From Allacma fusca (Eukaryota > Arthropoda > Collembola > Symphypleona > Sminthuridae), in NCBI GenBank assembly GCA_947179485.1, contig OX359245.1, positions 21,873,067-21,937,066 on the forward strand: 64,000 bases of DNA. Direction: 5' to 3'. The position numbers and the translations under genes are program-made. The notes beneath the pieces were generated by a model. That model ran no database searches. It was given only the letters and a program-made list of their open reading frames with translations, and was not told where the DNA came from. Positions 34,501 through 46,892 of the stretch are shown piece after piece (the stretch's first letter is position 1; the number at the start of each line of letters is the position of its first letter).

Positions 34501-34560
34501 AGAAGAAAGTTGTGACGAAGATAGAAAATATGAGGCTCGAAGACCAGTATTTATCAGTGT
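31501..34560. other. Unresolved stretch, possibly retroelement debris
   Basis: An open frame 31518-31817 (99 codons, plus) and minus-strand frames at 32041-32268, 32285-32530, 32821-33057 and 33333-33524 give a coding-like, less AT-rich texture to about 33.6 kb. None shows a motif I can name. The likely explanation is a chimera of old retrotransposon pieces next to the Copia gag. From 33.6 to 34.56 kb the sequence is plain AT-rich. Confidence 0.35.
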
Positions 34561-34562
34561 AA

Positions 34563-34760
34563 TAAACCTAATTGTGACAAATATTGACCAATCTGTAGAA
34601 AAAACTAATTGTGAAACTTATTGGTAAATCTGAAACCAAAATACCAATTGTGAACAATGTTAGAAATTTGGACCAATGTGAGGCCGAAATTTGAATTGAG
34701 AACAGAATTGGCCAATGTGAGGCCGAAAACCCACTTGTGGTCAATATTGAGTGTTTTGTA
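34563..34760. repeat. Degenerate ~40-bp minisatellite, left block
   Basis: About five diverged units of the pattern CTAATTGTGACCAATATT followed by GGCCAATCTGAGGCCAAAA occur here. The same unit resumes at 35310-35690. Confidence 0.75.
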
Positions 34761-34974
34761 GTAGTGACTGCTGTAAAAATAAACGTATGTACACATAAGA
34801 GCGTGTATGAGTGCATGAGAGTGAGTAATGCCCATATGGATATGTAAGTTAGGATCCCTACTGAATCAATTGAACTTGAGAAAATGAGGCACATCAGAGG
34901 GCAAATGAATGGATTATTTGTAATTTATTGTATAAGTATGTATGTTTGCAGTATGGTCAGTTTGGCCATTTACA

Positions 34975-35310
34975 CGCCAGTTACGCCCCAGTTACACTCC
35001 ATGAGTTTTACCATCTGCTCCAGGATGGGTCTGAATCACACGACCAAGCTTCCATTAAAGTGGGGGTAGACGCTCATCCTTGAGCAAGACAAGGGCGTCC
35101 TTCTCAATGTTGGGCTGATACTTCAGCCATTTAGGTCGCTGTTGCAAGCGTGACAAATACTCACTTGACCACCTGCTCCAGAAGTGTTGTACAACTTTCT
35201 GCATCAGCTGCCAACGCGAGAGATGATTTTCTCGAATATCCGTGTAATTTGGTTACTGAATAGTAGTGAGTGCAGATCCTACGAGAAAGTGGCCCGGAGT
35301 TGCCCAAATC
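34975..35310 (-). pseudogene. BEL/Pao retrotransposon Pol tail (DUF5641-type), broken
   Basis: Minus-strand translation from 35310 downward gives TPGHFLVGSALTTIQ, then HLSRWQLMQKVVQHFWSRWS, SEYLSRLQQRPKWLKYQPNI, EKDALVLLKDERLPPL, a stop, then WKLGRVIQTHPGADGK. This is the conserved C-terminal region after the integrase in BEL/Pao Pol. At least three in-frame stops are present and no other part of the element was found upstream, so it is a short relic. It is sandwiched between the two minisatellite blocks. Confidence 0.9.
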
Positions 35311-35690
35311 ACTAATTGTGACTAATAATTGTCAATCTGAGACCAAAATATTAATTGTGACTAATATAAGTCAATCTGAGGTGGAAACTACTTGTTACTA
35401 ATATTGGCCAATCTGAGGCCAAGAAATTAATTGTGTCCCAAATTGGCCAATCAGTGTCCAAAAGAATAATTGTTACCGAAATTGATCAATCTGATGCCAA
35501 AAAGCTAATACGGATGGAAATTCACCAATCTGAAACCAAATGACTAATTGTGACCAATATTAACCATTTTGAGGCCAAATATTAATTGACATATTGTGCA
35601 ATGTAAGACCAAAAAACTAATTCTAATCAATATTGGTCAACATAAGGTCGCGAATTTAGCTGTCGGCGAACATTGATCAATCTGAAGTCA
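35310..35690. repeat. Degenerate ~40-bp minisatellite, right block
   Basis: About nine diverged units of CTAATTGTGACTAATATT...CAATCTGAGGCCAAAA follow one another with small length variation. The block shares its unit with 34563-34760. Either one array was split or the repeat flanked a retrotransposon relic. Confidence 0.8.
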
Positions 35691-37410
35691 TCAAAGCGCT
35701 GATGACTGTAGCTAAACCATACGCAAAGATACAAATGTTTCCAAACAGTGGTTAGTATTTTGGCCTTAGAAACACTTGTGATGAAATCATGCCGTTAATG
35801 CTTCAAGATTTTAATCAATATTTATCTGGTTCAAATGAAGTTTTCACTGGTAAAATGCGCAATATTGTTTCGGTTATTCGGATAACCTACAAACGGTTCG
35901 GTTATAAAAACCATCCGAACCGATGTATGGCGGTGTGGTTTCGGAAAGGAGTATTTTTTTATCCGAACAAAACGGTTCGGTTCGGATTTTGACACAAAAT
36001 TAACCGAAAACTTCGGTTCGATTCGGTTACGGCTGGGATTTGTTTTAACCGAACCGATCTCTTGCTTTGGTATGGTAACCTCCTACAAAATTTACTTCCG
36101 ATCCCGAGTGGGCACATTGCGATGGTTACTTGTTAGTTACTTTCGTAATACATTCATATGTTACGAATTCATGCGCCTAATCGCAGCTGAAGGTTTGAAA
36201 CTGGCCACTGTAGCACATTCCTAACGATTTCGTATAAGTCAATTCACTTTTGCGAGCAAAAAAAAATCAGAATCCCGTCAACATTAAACCATTGTGTGGC
36301 AAATATAATGGAGGATGTACGCGTTTTTTTAAAAGAACCAAAAACGAATCGTTCAATTTGACGCATCAATTTTATTGCCCAGTGCAATTTGTTTATTTAC
36401 AAAATATTCGTAAATCAAAAACGATCTAGACGTGGTGTTGTGTAAACATTAAAAATAACCTTTTAACGCGTTAATGCAGTTCATAATGCTATTTTTGCCG
36501 TTTTTGTAGTCCTAATTAAGGTATCAAAGCGCTCAATACATAGTACTGGTTTCTAGCCGTGGATAAAAATGGCAATGTAGTCAAGTCAGATATACATAAA
36601 ACACAGGTGATCATAACAACGTTGTAACCAAATTATTAAACTATATGCGTCATAAACTACTATGAAATAAGAGCTTGTATAAAGGTATTGCACTCACTAT
36701 TTCGTGTATGTACAATATGGTCACATAGTTTCCCCCTAAAACACGAACTAGATTCATTATATACAATAACTGTATTGCTAGGCAGTTCATTCCATCATAT
36801 GAGTGCACGCCACTCATACGACGTTTCGAACGTTTTATCCTTCGGCTTGTATAATATGATGCTCAGACAATATTTCTTGGTTGAGGGTGTTTTTCCAGTA
36901 GGAACCAATTTGAATTAGTTATACAGGCATTCAATGCAATTTCCATAATGATAGATTTAAGGACATTTACAGAACATATTCGTAGTACCAAATTCGGTCC
37001 TGGATGGACAATGTATCTACACTTTCCTTGTTCAAAATTTTGTCAATAATGTTTTAAAACAAACAAAATTTCAATGTGCTAGACACATCCACATCGTGCA
37101 GACCTTGTGTCGGTTAAATATCCTCTGAAATGCGTTTAAAAAATCGCAATTTTGGAAAATTGTAGAGGTTAAACTTTATTGCAAATCTGCAACTTCCTTG
37201 TTGGCGAAATTCTTTTTCCGCTAGGTGAAACAGTGTAAAAGCCTTTGTCTGCACAAGTTTTGAAGATTGATCACTCGATAATATCGCTTCGCTCACAAAA
37301 ATCTCTCTAACCGAATAAAATTGATCACGTACTGGAATGTCCATGGACTCGGGCAATAATTGTAATAGTTGTAATATAATGGAATTTATCAAAAATATAA
37401 AACCGTGTAT
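35691..37410. repeat. CGGTTCGG-word block and unassigned sequence
   Basis: About 35868-36058 is built from CGGTTCGG / CCGAACCG words in both orientations, like the subterminal arrays of neighbouring hAT-like elements, but no ends were resolved. From 36.06 to 37.41 kb nothing was recognised. Confidence 0.45.
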
Positions 37411-40183
37411 TTTCTGCTTGGCATAGACCTGGCTAACGAGAAAGTCACAAGTGTTGGATTGTATGAAGGTCTACCAAATTTCGGAAATTGACGCAGTTGA
37501 GCCTAGAGCTAGGCCCAGAGGTGGCAAGAATGGTTATATGAGTAAAAAACGGCCTCCGGGTAGTGACCAGTGCGGTAAAGATCAAGCGCAACTATGCAAT
37601 TATTAAAGGTAATAACATTGAAAAGATCATCATTATGTGCATACAGCCCACACAAAATCTTGAAGCAATAAAGGAAGAATTGTATGAAGCGCAAACCAGT
37701 TCCAAACTGATAATTATGGGATATTTAAATGCGAGAACGGCGGAAGCAGGAGATGCGAAATTCAGAGTGGCTAAATTGTAACAAGCAAATTGCAGAAATG
37801 AACTCTAAGTCCTGAGAAGATCTGACTGAAGAGCTAAGACAGCAAAACTGGAAATATACGTTCCAAAAAGAACTATATATAAAAATGTATGCAACAAGGC
37901 GAAAAATCAATGCTATTAGACAATAGAGAATGTCATCGCACAAGCAAGGAACTCAAAGATTTTTTTAAAGCAGTAAACAGAATGAGGGTACCAAAACCAA
38001 GATTCATGGATGATGACATTTGCAAAGTCAAATGTGAAGAAGATCTGAAAAGCATTTTTGAAGTACACGTGGAAGACGGAAGAATTTGAGGAACCATCGC
38101 GATCACAGCAAATGGAACTGATTAACAAAGAAGAACTGAATTTTGCAATGTAAAACTGGCAAATAATAAGGCTCAAGGCACAGATGGGATACCTAACGAA
38201 GTGTGGAGACACCTGAAATAGCACTACAAACCATCCAAAGATGTCTGATGAACGAGGCTTTAATGGGGAAGTCCCCAAATACTTGGGGAGATAATTATAG
38301 TTTGGTAAATTTAAAAAAACGGAAACAGGAACGACCCTGCAAACTACATGCCCATATGTTTAATAAATACGGTTTTGAAACTATTCACAACCATAATCGA
38401 CAGTAAAGTCCGGGAAACCTGCAGAGAAAAGGAAATAATCTCCGAAAATCAAGCCGCTTATGGGAGCGGGAGAGGATTTATCGAACACATATTTACACTT
38501 TAAAGCATTTCCTGCAAAACACTCGAGAAGAAAGGGTAAAGGCCACATAATAATTAGCATAGATAATTAGCACCTTTCGTTGATCTTAGCCGGGCATTTG
38601 ACTCGATCATGCAAACCAAGTTATGGGATAGGCTAGCGGAGGAGGGCCTGGACAAGGAATTAATAAGCAAGATAAAAGAAATTTGTAATTGTGCCAAGAC
38701 CATGATTAGAAACCGAGGGGAAAATATTATCCTCGTAAAGATCCTAAAGGGAGTTCTACAAGGAGAAACGCTTTCCCCAGCACTACTTACTGTACACCTG
38801 TAACAAATAGTGCAATTACTAAAGCAACGTAATGCCAAGGGTTTGGAGCAAGACAAAAATTAGTATACTACCGTACGCGGATGACCTAGTACAGCTGGAA
38901 GAGGCAGCAAGATCTACAGAATCAAGTCTTAATGCTCAGAAATTATCTGGATCAAATCAAATTGAAAATTAATATGAGCAAGATGAAAATTATCGTGTTC
39001 AGCACAGCAAAGGTAAGAAAACCGATAATATGGGACCACGAATGTATAGAACAAGTGAACGAGTATACATACTTAAGAGCCCTTTTTCAAAGTACGGGAG
39101 TTTTTACAAAAGCGTAGAAACATGTTTTTGATCAAGCCAAAGAGAAGCACGTTTTAAAGTATATTTCGGAGCCAATATCAATAACACCAAAATACACAAG
39201 AAGCTATGCGTGTCATTAGTCATATCCACCCTTCTATATGAGTTTTCGGTCTGGTGAATGCACTACATTGAACAGTCCCAAATTTTCCAAAAAGAGTCAA
39301 CTTGAAGACTTACAAACTGCGACAACAATGCACATAACTATGTACTAAGACATGAGCTCAAAACCCCTAATCTCAAATGAAAAATCCGCAATGCAACTAT
39401 ACATTTTTTGGACTGAGTAGTGTATCAGAGGGGCAAGAAATCTATAACAAGAAATGTAATGGAAGAAATTAGGAAGTCGGACACAGGACACAAGAGTGCA
39501 AGCGCGAACGGGTATTGGTGGATAGAGAAGGTAGATAAATTATGTCGGGAGGCTAGTATCTTGGCGGAATTCGAAGAGTGGAGTGCACCCGAACGAATGA
39601 TAAAAACTTGGTGGCTTACAGCAGAACCAAAGCAGTAGACTAAAACATATAATCGAAATCAAGAAGGATGTAAATATTAGTAAGCTTTCCGACCAAGACC
39701 TCCCCAGGACATTGACGTGATTTATGCAAAACCTCGGATTTCAGAGCTGCAGAATTGTCACAAGGAAAGGTAACTTAAAGGGTATTAACAAGAAGTGGAG
39801 AATTACGAATACCCAGAACTGCAAACTCAGCAATAAAAATAAAGTGGATGACTACTACCACGTGTTTTTAGTTTTCGAAATTACTCCCAGTTCGGAAAGC
39901 TACTACAAGCAGATGGAAACAACAAAATATTATTTCATTGAAAATATTTTAGAGATTTCAAACAGAAAGACAACGCACTAAGGTAAAACACAAACATTTA
40001 CATCTTTCGGAAATTAGCAATGTGGACAAGAGGGCTCTACTTAGGAACTATGAATGTGACGTAATAACGTGTACTAAGTGGTTAGAATAATAGTGTTGTA
40101 AATTGTGTAAAAACAGATAACCATAATGTTTGTCAAGAACGTATTTATAAATTGCAAAGTCGACTAAATAAATTATTATTATT
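37411..40183 (+). pseudogene. Dead non-LTR retrotransposon (endonuclease and reverse transcriptase)
   Basis: Broken plus-strand frames read in order: endonuclease (KLIIMGYLNARTAEAGD near 37702), a linker (DLKSIFEVHVEDGR), RT (NNKAQGTDGIPNEVW, NDPANYMPICLINTVLKLF, ILPYADDLVQL with YADD at 38874-38885) and a C-terminal part (EQVNEYTYLRALFQSTG; SDTGHKSASANGYWW). The expected GDLNAR endonuclease motif has Tyr in place of the catalytic Asp (codon TAT at 37722-37724). Stops and frameshifts are numerous. An AATAAATTATTATTATT tail at about 40167-40183 marks the 3' end. The 5' end is missing. It is only distantly similar to the intact LINE at 23026-26184. Confidence 0.85.
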
Positions 40184-40969
40184 GTTTCCGTTTATCAATT
40201 GAGATAGTAATAGCTGTCATTAAGAGAGTTAAACGTCGTTACGTACATGGCCGCGTTTTAAGACTAATAACAAGTTCATTGATGGAGCACTTCTTCACAA
40301 GGTTATTATTATCTGCATTTAATATAATTATTTATAAGCACTAACTGCATTTGACTCCCGAAATCAGGCATTTTACGTGAGTTTAGGTAGGAGTACCTGA
40401 ACACCATCTTGTCAGAAAGTTGTACGTACATCCAACCACAACTAGAGGTAGGATTTTGTAAGTACCCTGGAAGATAATTTCTGATTTTCCATACTACATG
40501 ACACTTTCGGGAATTTTAAGCACCTCTGCTAAATAAATTTCAATTGTTCAGTGGTACATCACAAGAAGATTCGACTTCCGTACTTGACAGGAGTCCGTTG
40601 TTAGGCATGCATACAAATATTACTTTATTGAGCTCAATCTTAGTACAATAAAATTGTAAATGTGGGTGTTTAATTTTATTGTGTAATATATTGCTATCAC
40701 ATTTTGATAAACTGTTCCACATATAATGTTAAACAGTAGTCCAAACTCTAAAAAAAGTTAACATTTAACGATTTATTAGTGTGATTATTTATGTATATTT
40801 TGTGTTTAAAGTACAACCAATTAGATGTATAAAATACAAGGCTGTGTAACCTTTCTACTATGTGAGATGTATAATATATACTACATCGCCCACCTAATGC
40901 TCGGTAACCTGAAGATTATCGCTTAAGAGGACTAGCCAGTTTTTCAGTTAAAATTTTAGACGCCCAATT
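40184..40969. other. Unassigned AT-rich sequence
   Basis: The stretch lies between the LINE tail and the Gypsy relic. No frame or repeat boundary was recognised. Confidence 0.4.
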
Positions 40970-42880
40970 GAAACGTGTGAAGGTTTTAAGTAGATGGTTA
41001 AAAATTTCTTTTGTTGTTCCTCGTATCATTGGAAGCGCTTCAATCCAGTTGGAGAATTTGACCATTAAAACAAGTATGACTCCATTACCTATAGATGATT
41101 TGACTAAAGGTTCAATAAGGTTTAAAGTTCTGGTTTGCTATGTTGGTTTCATGTGGTCGGGTTCCAACGGACCTAGCGGTCCTCGCCGCACAGGCTGTTG
41201 TCTTTGACAAATTTGGGAATACTTGACATATGTTGGAATGTTGGAATGAAATCCAGGCCATCAGAAGCGGTCACTTATTGTACGAAACAATTTGTCTTGT
41301 CCTAGATGGCCAGCATGAGGTTGATCATGAAGTTCGTTATCAGCAAAAGGTATTAAGGATAATGGAAGGTAAATTCGCCAAGTGTTACTGTCGGATGCAT
41401 GAGAAGTACCACGAAAAATAATACCCTGATTTATTCTACATGGTCTAAATGATTTAAAGCATTGGCTTTTCGATAGATTGCTTGATTTCTCCATCATTTT
41501 GTTCTTCGGCTCGAATACAGTCAAGAATTAAGTTGACAATATTTTTCGAGTTTGTACATGGTAAAAAGGAGTGGAAAACATCAATGTCATCGCCCAGAAT
41601 ATCTGCAAAAGGACTACGTCTGAATGTATCTGGGACTATATATTCCTTCCCAGAAATATGACGAATTTGAAAATGTTATTCTTGAAGGCGTAACGCCCAT
41701 CTGGCCAATTTCTTGTTGTGATCCATGAGTTTATACATACATGTGAGATAGGGGTGAGCATAACGAGACAACTAGACGAGAATCTCGTTTGTCTCGTTCG
41801 TTTTGCATCGACGAGACTGTACGAGACATCTCGCTTTATTTACCGAGAATATCGTTTGCAATTAAATCTTGCTTAAGCCAATATCGGTAGGGAAAATGAC
41901 GTGTTTTGCTATACCATTTGGCCAAATGAGACGTTTTGCAACTATTTGTTCTAGCTGTTATTACAGGAGACCTTCATTTACTTTTTTCAATGCTTTCATG
42001 CTTTCATGTTTTCAAATTTTATGGTCCAAATCCCAAAATATATATTGCGTCTTGAGAATGGTTTGATAAGTGAACTTATATAAACTTCTACGTTATCTTA
42101 CCAGAATTTGTGCAGGCTACAATTAAGTTGCATATATTTCAACAAAAACCCATGTTTTTGCCCGGTCTCGTTTGCCTCGTTCATTGCTTACTCTCGCTAC
42201 TCTCGTTTTTGAAATATCTCGTTCTCGTATTTTTTACAGAAACGAGAACGAGACAAACGAGAATTTTAAAACCAACGAGATACTCACCCCTAATGTGAGA
42301 GCTTTGTTGTCCGTCAACAGTATGAATTCACGGCCGTCTAAGTATTCACGAAATTTGTGAGTAGCGAATAAGAGCGAGAAGTTCTGGTTGCATTGCATCA
42401 AGATTGCGTTGGCTTGGATGCGTCAGTAGCTCAAATAAATGATTTACTGAAGACCGGGTAACTTAGTAATTTACCAGTAAGCAGCGTTTCTTTCAACTTC
42501 TCAAAACAAGTATAATCTTCGTTTGTCCATTTTCACGTGGGGAATTGTCGAGTCATGTTGATCAAGGGGTCGGCGATAGTACTGGAACTAGGTATAAACA
42601 CCCTTAACCAGCTGCATATTCCAACGAATCTACAAATGTTGTTGACATCTTTTGGAATAGGAAAATCACGGATTTCCTTCAGTTTTCAGGGTTCATTTGT
42701 ACACCTTCCGTGTTTAGACAAGACAAATTAGTTCTTGCTTTCCAAACTATCATTTGCCGCGCGATCATGTTAGTTTGGCTTTTCGCAGACGTTGACAAAC
42801 TTGTCTTATATGTGATACGTCATCAGCAAGCTTGTCAGAATAAACAATAATATCATCTTGGTATGCACCACCATAGATGC
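40970..42880 (-). pseudogene. Ty3/Gypsy Pol relic (RT, RNase H, integrase), interrupted
   Basis: On the minus strand from 42880 downward: YQDDIIVYSDKLADDVSHIR, the RT active-site YxDD (codons at 42852-42863) and connection; then EIRDFPIPKDVNNICRFVGI; RNase H HKFREYLDGREFILLTDNKA, interrupted by a MITE at 41749-42292, resuming DHNKKLARWALRLQE and HISGKEYIVPD; the H2C2 integrase domain LHDQPHAGHLGQDKLFRTIS (41260-41524); and the integrase core ILVLMVKFSNWIEALPMIR. This order is that of Ty3/Gypsy. The first RT motifs are cut off near 42.88 kb, several frames are shifted and no LTRs were found. Confidence 0.92.
41749..42292. mobile_element. hAT-like MITE, TCTCGT-word family, inside Gypsy RNase H
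   Basis: TAGGGGTGAGCAT and the inverse TAGGGGTGAGTAT (12 of 13) bound 544 bp, with a perfect 8-bp duplication ATGTGAGA at 41741-41748 and 42293-42300. ACGAGACAAACGAG / TCTCGTTCTCGT words fill about 41760-41860 and 42160-42285. Removing the element plus one duplication restores continuity of the RNase H reading frame, an independent check of the boundaries. Confidence 0.95.
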
Positions 42881-43790
42881 ACGTTTTCTTTCGCATTAGC
42901 ACGCCACTCACACTCAATACAAGTTGAATGAACTGCACTCATCCTTACACTGATAAGTTAAAAAATATCAAGTCTGCACTCACACTCGTCCTCACGAAGA
43001 CAGAAGACTAGAATTTTATCCTCGCACTCACACTCTTGAGTGCATTTGATATGTATGCATACCTGACGTATACATTTGAAATACATTCATATAATTTTGT
43101 TCCGTATTTATTTTTACATACAATTTTATTATGGTAATATCGAAATAAGCTATATGTATCACTTTCAAAATGCTTTTTCAAGTAGGAATGTTTGTACAAA
43201 CAGAAAATGATCAGTTTGAAATGATTAAAACACATGAGTAAATAATAAATGCTTGCAATGCCTATGAAGACCATAAAGGCTAAATGCTGCAAATTGTTAT
43301 TTGTAAAGGTTCAGAAACTCCCGGTAACACAAAATATTTTCAATTGCAGGCGATTTAGGCCTTGATTGTTTTTATTTGAAGAAGTCCCCATGGTTTTAAA
43401 AATAGTTTTTCGCTTTTTTCTTTACATTGATCTCGCTCATTTTGGAAACCATAAGATTGATACAAGATTATTATGACTGAAATATTTACGGATGCAATTC
43501 TCAATGATACTCACTGAACGAGCGTAATTGTACAAAATTGTATATACGATACATGCAAGCCTAAAATTAAATTACATTTTTTGTAATAGAGTGCAGAGAA
43601 TTTCATTTTTTTAAAAATCGAGTGTATATTTTTGTGTTCTCGTCCTCGCAATCATTAATAAGCATATCTGTGTTATGTACTCGCACCCATGATTATGAGT
43701 GCACGGTTGTCATAACATGTACTCGTCCTCAAAGTAAACTCGTGAGTACAATCAGTGCGTGTGCGGCACTCTGTCCTGTATGATAAGTGA
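42881..43790. repeat. ACTCACACTC-word element, probably hAT-like
   Basis: Arrays of GCACTCACACTCG-type words lie at about 42897-43035 and, in opposite orientation, 43610-43775, enclosing an AT-rich non-coding core. GCCACTCACACTC near the left faces GCGTGTGCGGCACTCTG on the right. No duplication was found, so limits are approximate. Its left edge coincides with the truncation of the Gypsy relic. Confidence 0.6.
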
Positions 43791-45375
43791 TTAAATATGG
43801 AGTGAATATATCATATCGACTACATACGTACGGGGGCGCCATGATGGGGGATTACTTTTTGGGGAATTTTGTTGAAAGATATATACATGCGGACGTTAAA
43901 ACTTGAATTTGCTTGAAGTAGTAAAAATCAAAATTTCATCGACTTTCAAAACTTGAAAATCCTTATGGGATTTAACATTGAATATTTCTAGAAAGACAGG
44001 TCCCACCCTGTGACATCGTTTTAAATTTTGAAACTTTGATGACGTGTCCTAAGAGAACGGGGCGAAATGCACTCGAGTTACATGAGTTTTAAGACATACT
44101 CGGGGAGTACTAAAACATGAGCTCTGCTTTGTTTGAATCCGCGTGTACCATCCCAAAATCTTACCTTGTAAGAGGTTTGGAACCTGGATTTGGTTGACAT
44201 AATGTAAAATATGCAGATGACCGATGCTTGGTTACGGTTGTCACCAAACAGTTTATAATTAACATTCCACAGATATTTTCCTACGGAAGTAATGACAGTC
44301 TAAAAAAGAAAACAGTAATAAGAGATAAAACATTTCCGAAAGAACACTGGAGGTATAAATTATGTTTATGTTGAGATATTCGACCGACAGTTTGAAACGA
44401 CGCAATAAAGCTGGCAAGTTAAGTAAAACGAGCACTGCACACCCAGCAATTGCTGGCTCAGTGATGCATGTAAATAGGGAAGGTGTAAAAAGTATGCAAT
44501 AGCTAGCTGCAGTGGAAGTAAAAGTGTAGACTAACGTACCTGTAAATGATAAACCATAATAAATTATAATATTTCTGGGTACAGGCAATTATGATTTCGG
44601 AGTAGCACTATAATCGCTCCAATTTTAATTTCTTTAAAATGAGTGGGCATTCCAATAGTTTTAATGTAACTTAAGTACTCTACAGGATAATGACGCTTCG
44701 AAATAATAAATGAACTACATGGGACAAACAATAACGAATAATCATAAAATCATGAAATTGTTTTGTTTATTTTTGTCACAAGTGATGCACACAAAATTTC
44801 TGTATTCTACACATTTCCGATGAAAACGGGATCCGTCAATTCAAACTTGTACAGATATGTCTTTGATTTGCAATACGTAATACATAAAATGTACAACCTT
44901 TTCACTGTATCAGTTAGAGTTCCAAAAATCAACTTTGCAAAAACAGTTGTCACTCTATTTACCTGATGAGAAAATGAGTTCCCTTCTGTGAATAATTTAA
45001 ATTATAGTGCCTGTAGAGATAAGTACAAATATATGCTGCGTTTTTGACGTTTGGATCGCTTTTTAAATAATCCTACGTCATAATGTTCTACACACATTTT
45101 GAAATGAAAAGTCTTTACACTTAAGTGATAGTTATTCACTTGTTATGAGAGCTTCATTTTCTAACAAGAAGAGCAGAAAAGTTCGATCCGTGATATCACA
45201 ATTCGGGAAAGGATGCTTTCATCCGTTTTCCATGCTTTTATAATAATTATAAACAAACAAATGCATACGTACATAATATAGGTATACCTATTATAAGCCC
45301 ATTCAACTATCTAATCAGGAATGCGTAACTGCTCCAAGATTTCTGGTCGACGAAATTACGTAATGACAGGACGAT
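43791..45375. other. Unassigned sequence with a Helitron-like terminus
   Basis: About 44428-44460 (AGCACTGCAC, then hairpin CCAGCAATTGCTGG) resembles the Helitron termini at 6990-7016 and 20738-20766 but has CTCG rather than CTAG on the minus strand. Frames such as 44259-44588 (minus, hydrophobic) are not recognised. Confidence 0.4.
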
Positions 45376-46420
45376 CAGGGTTGCACAATTGAAAATGCCC
45401 TGGCATTTTCGGCATTATTTCTGGTCAAAATTCCAGGGCATTTTAGTTCAATGGCATTTTGGACATCTATGGCACTTTGGGCATTTTGGGCATATCCAGC
45501 TTAGGGCAGGCATTTTTGGCATATTCGCTCCAATGTTTTCGATATTTAGCTTCACCTACCTACTCATTTTGCATATTAAATTTCAAAGCAGTATGTTACA
45601 GGTTTAAATAGACAAATTTATGAAAAGAATGGGTTTTTTTTTAAATTTTGCTGTAAGAATTTGTTTGTATACGATGTCTAATCACGTAGACTTCGCGAGA
45701 AAACATATTCTTGCAAAAAGATTAAATAACTATTAAGAAAACTTTACTTTATGAGCTTCAAAGCTGGTCATTATCTAAATGTAGCTTTTGCATTGCCACA
45801 TTTTTTGCTCTTAGGTTTACATTGGTTTACTTGAGCTGATAAAATTCAATTTTCAAAGTTGATCCAAAACTTTCTATACAAGCTGCAAGTTTTGACGTTT
45901 ATATAACTGCTACATATTTTGTAAAGAAAATGCAAAAACTGAAATTCATCTAGTCAAACTTCATTTTTGAAAGAAATTTTTAACTAGTCATTACGAAAAT
46001 TTGAAACCGTAAAAAATGATTTTGAAAACCAAAATGATTTATAATACATACTTTATAAATTTATAATATATAGTTGAATGACTGTAACTTGTAACTTCGT
46101 TGCGATTGTAAAAATGCCTTAACAAAAAACACTTAATATTTTAAACCGACCCCCATAAATAATGAATTATAACTATTCTTTATTTTAAAAAATTAACAAT
46201 AAAATTGTCTAAAACTGCATGGGTTTGATTATTCTAAAAAGCTACGGACAAAACGCTAAAGAACTAATAATTGCGTACATGTTATTGCCAAAATGCTCAA
46301 TATACCGAAAATGCCTGCCGAAAATTCCCAAAATGCCGGGTATTTTCAGAGTAAGGCATTTTCAGGACATTTTCAGTTGGGCAGGCATAAAACCCAGGGC
46401 ATTTTCATTTGTGCAACCCT
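45376..46420. mobile_element. hAT-like element, CATTTTGG-word family, copy 2
   Basis: It starts CAGGGTTGCACAA and ends with the inverse except for the last base. The duplication is AGGACGAT at 45368-45375 and AGGACGAG at 46421-46428 (7 of 8). GGCATTTTGGG and GAAAATGCC words lie at both ends. It is the inverse-orientation sibling of 5065-6136, with matching length (1045 versus 1072 bp) and similar AT-rich core. Confidence 0.85.
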
Positions 46421-46892
46421 AGGACGAGATACATCCTAGCAATTTTCTGAATTTAAGTCAAGTCTAATAAATGACTTATATGCAGGTAATATTGTCGGGG
46501 AGTAAATAGGAACTGAATTAATTATTTTGGACCGATTCAGGGAGCAGGATACTGTCAGTCTAGTTTAGAGCAGAAATTGATTACGTCCCCGTTTCTCTAA
46601 ACTCAACATACACACAGATTGTAAATTTGACAACAGTGATACAATGTAACTAGGCTAGGGTACCATAACAGCTGGGATCAGAATCGGTCTAAAGATTTAT
46701 TAAATACGTATTTATTAATAAACTGCACGTTGATTTACTGTTTGCAATTATTTCAATATGTTTATGTGGACTACGAGGAGATCTGTCCCTGTGAGATTTT
46801 CACCAGTTTTGATTGGTTTAGTTTTAGTTGGCAAGTCATACATAGAAACTAATCCATGATTTTCAATGACAGACAACGAGCATAATCAGAGC

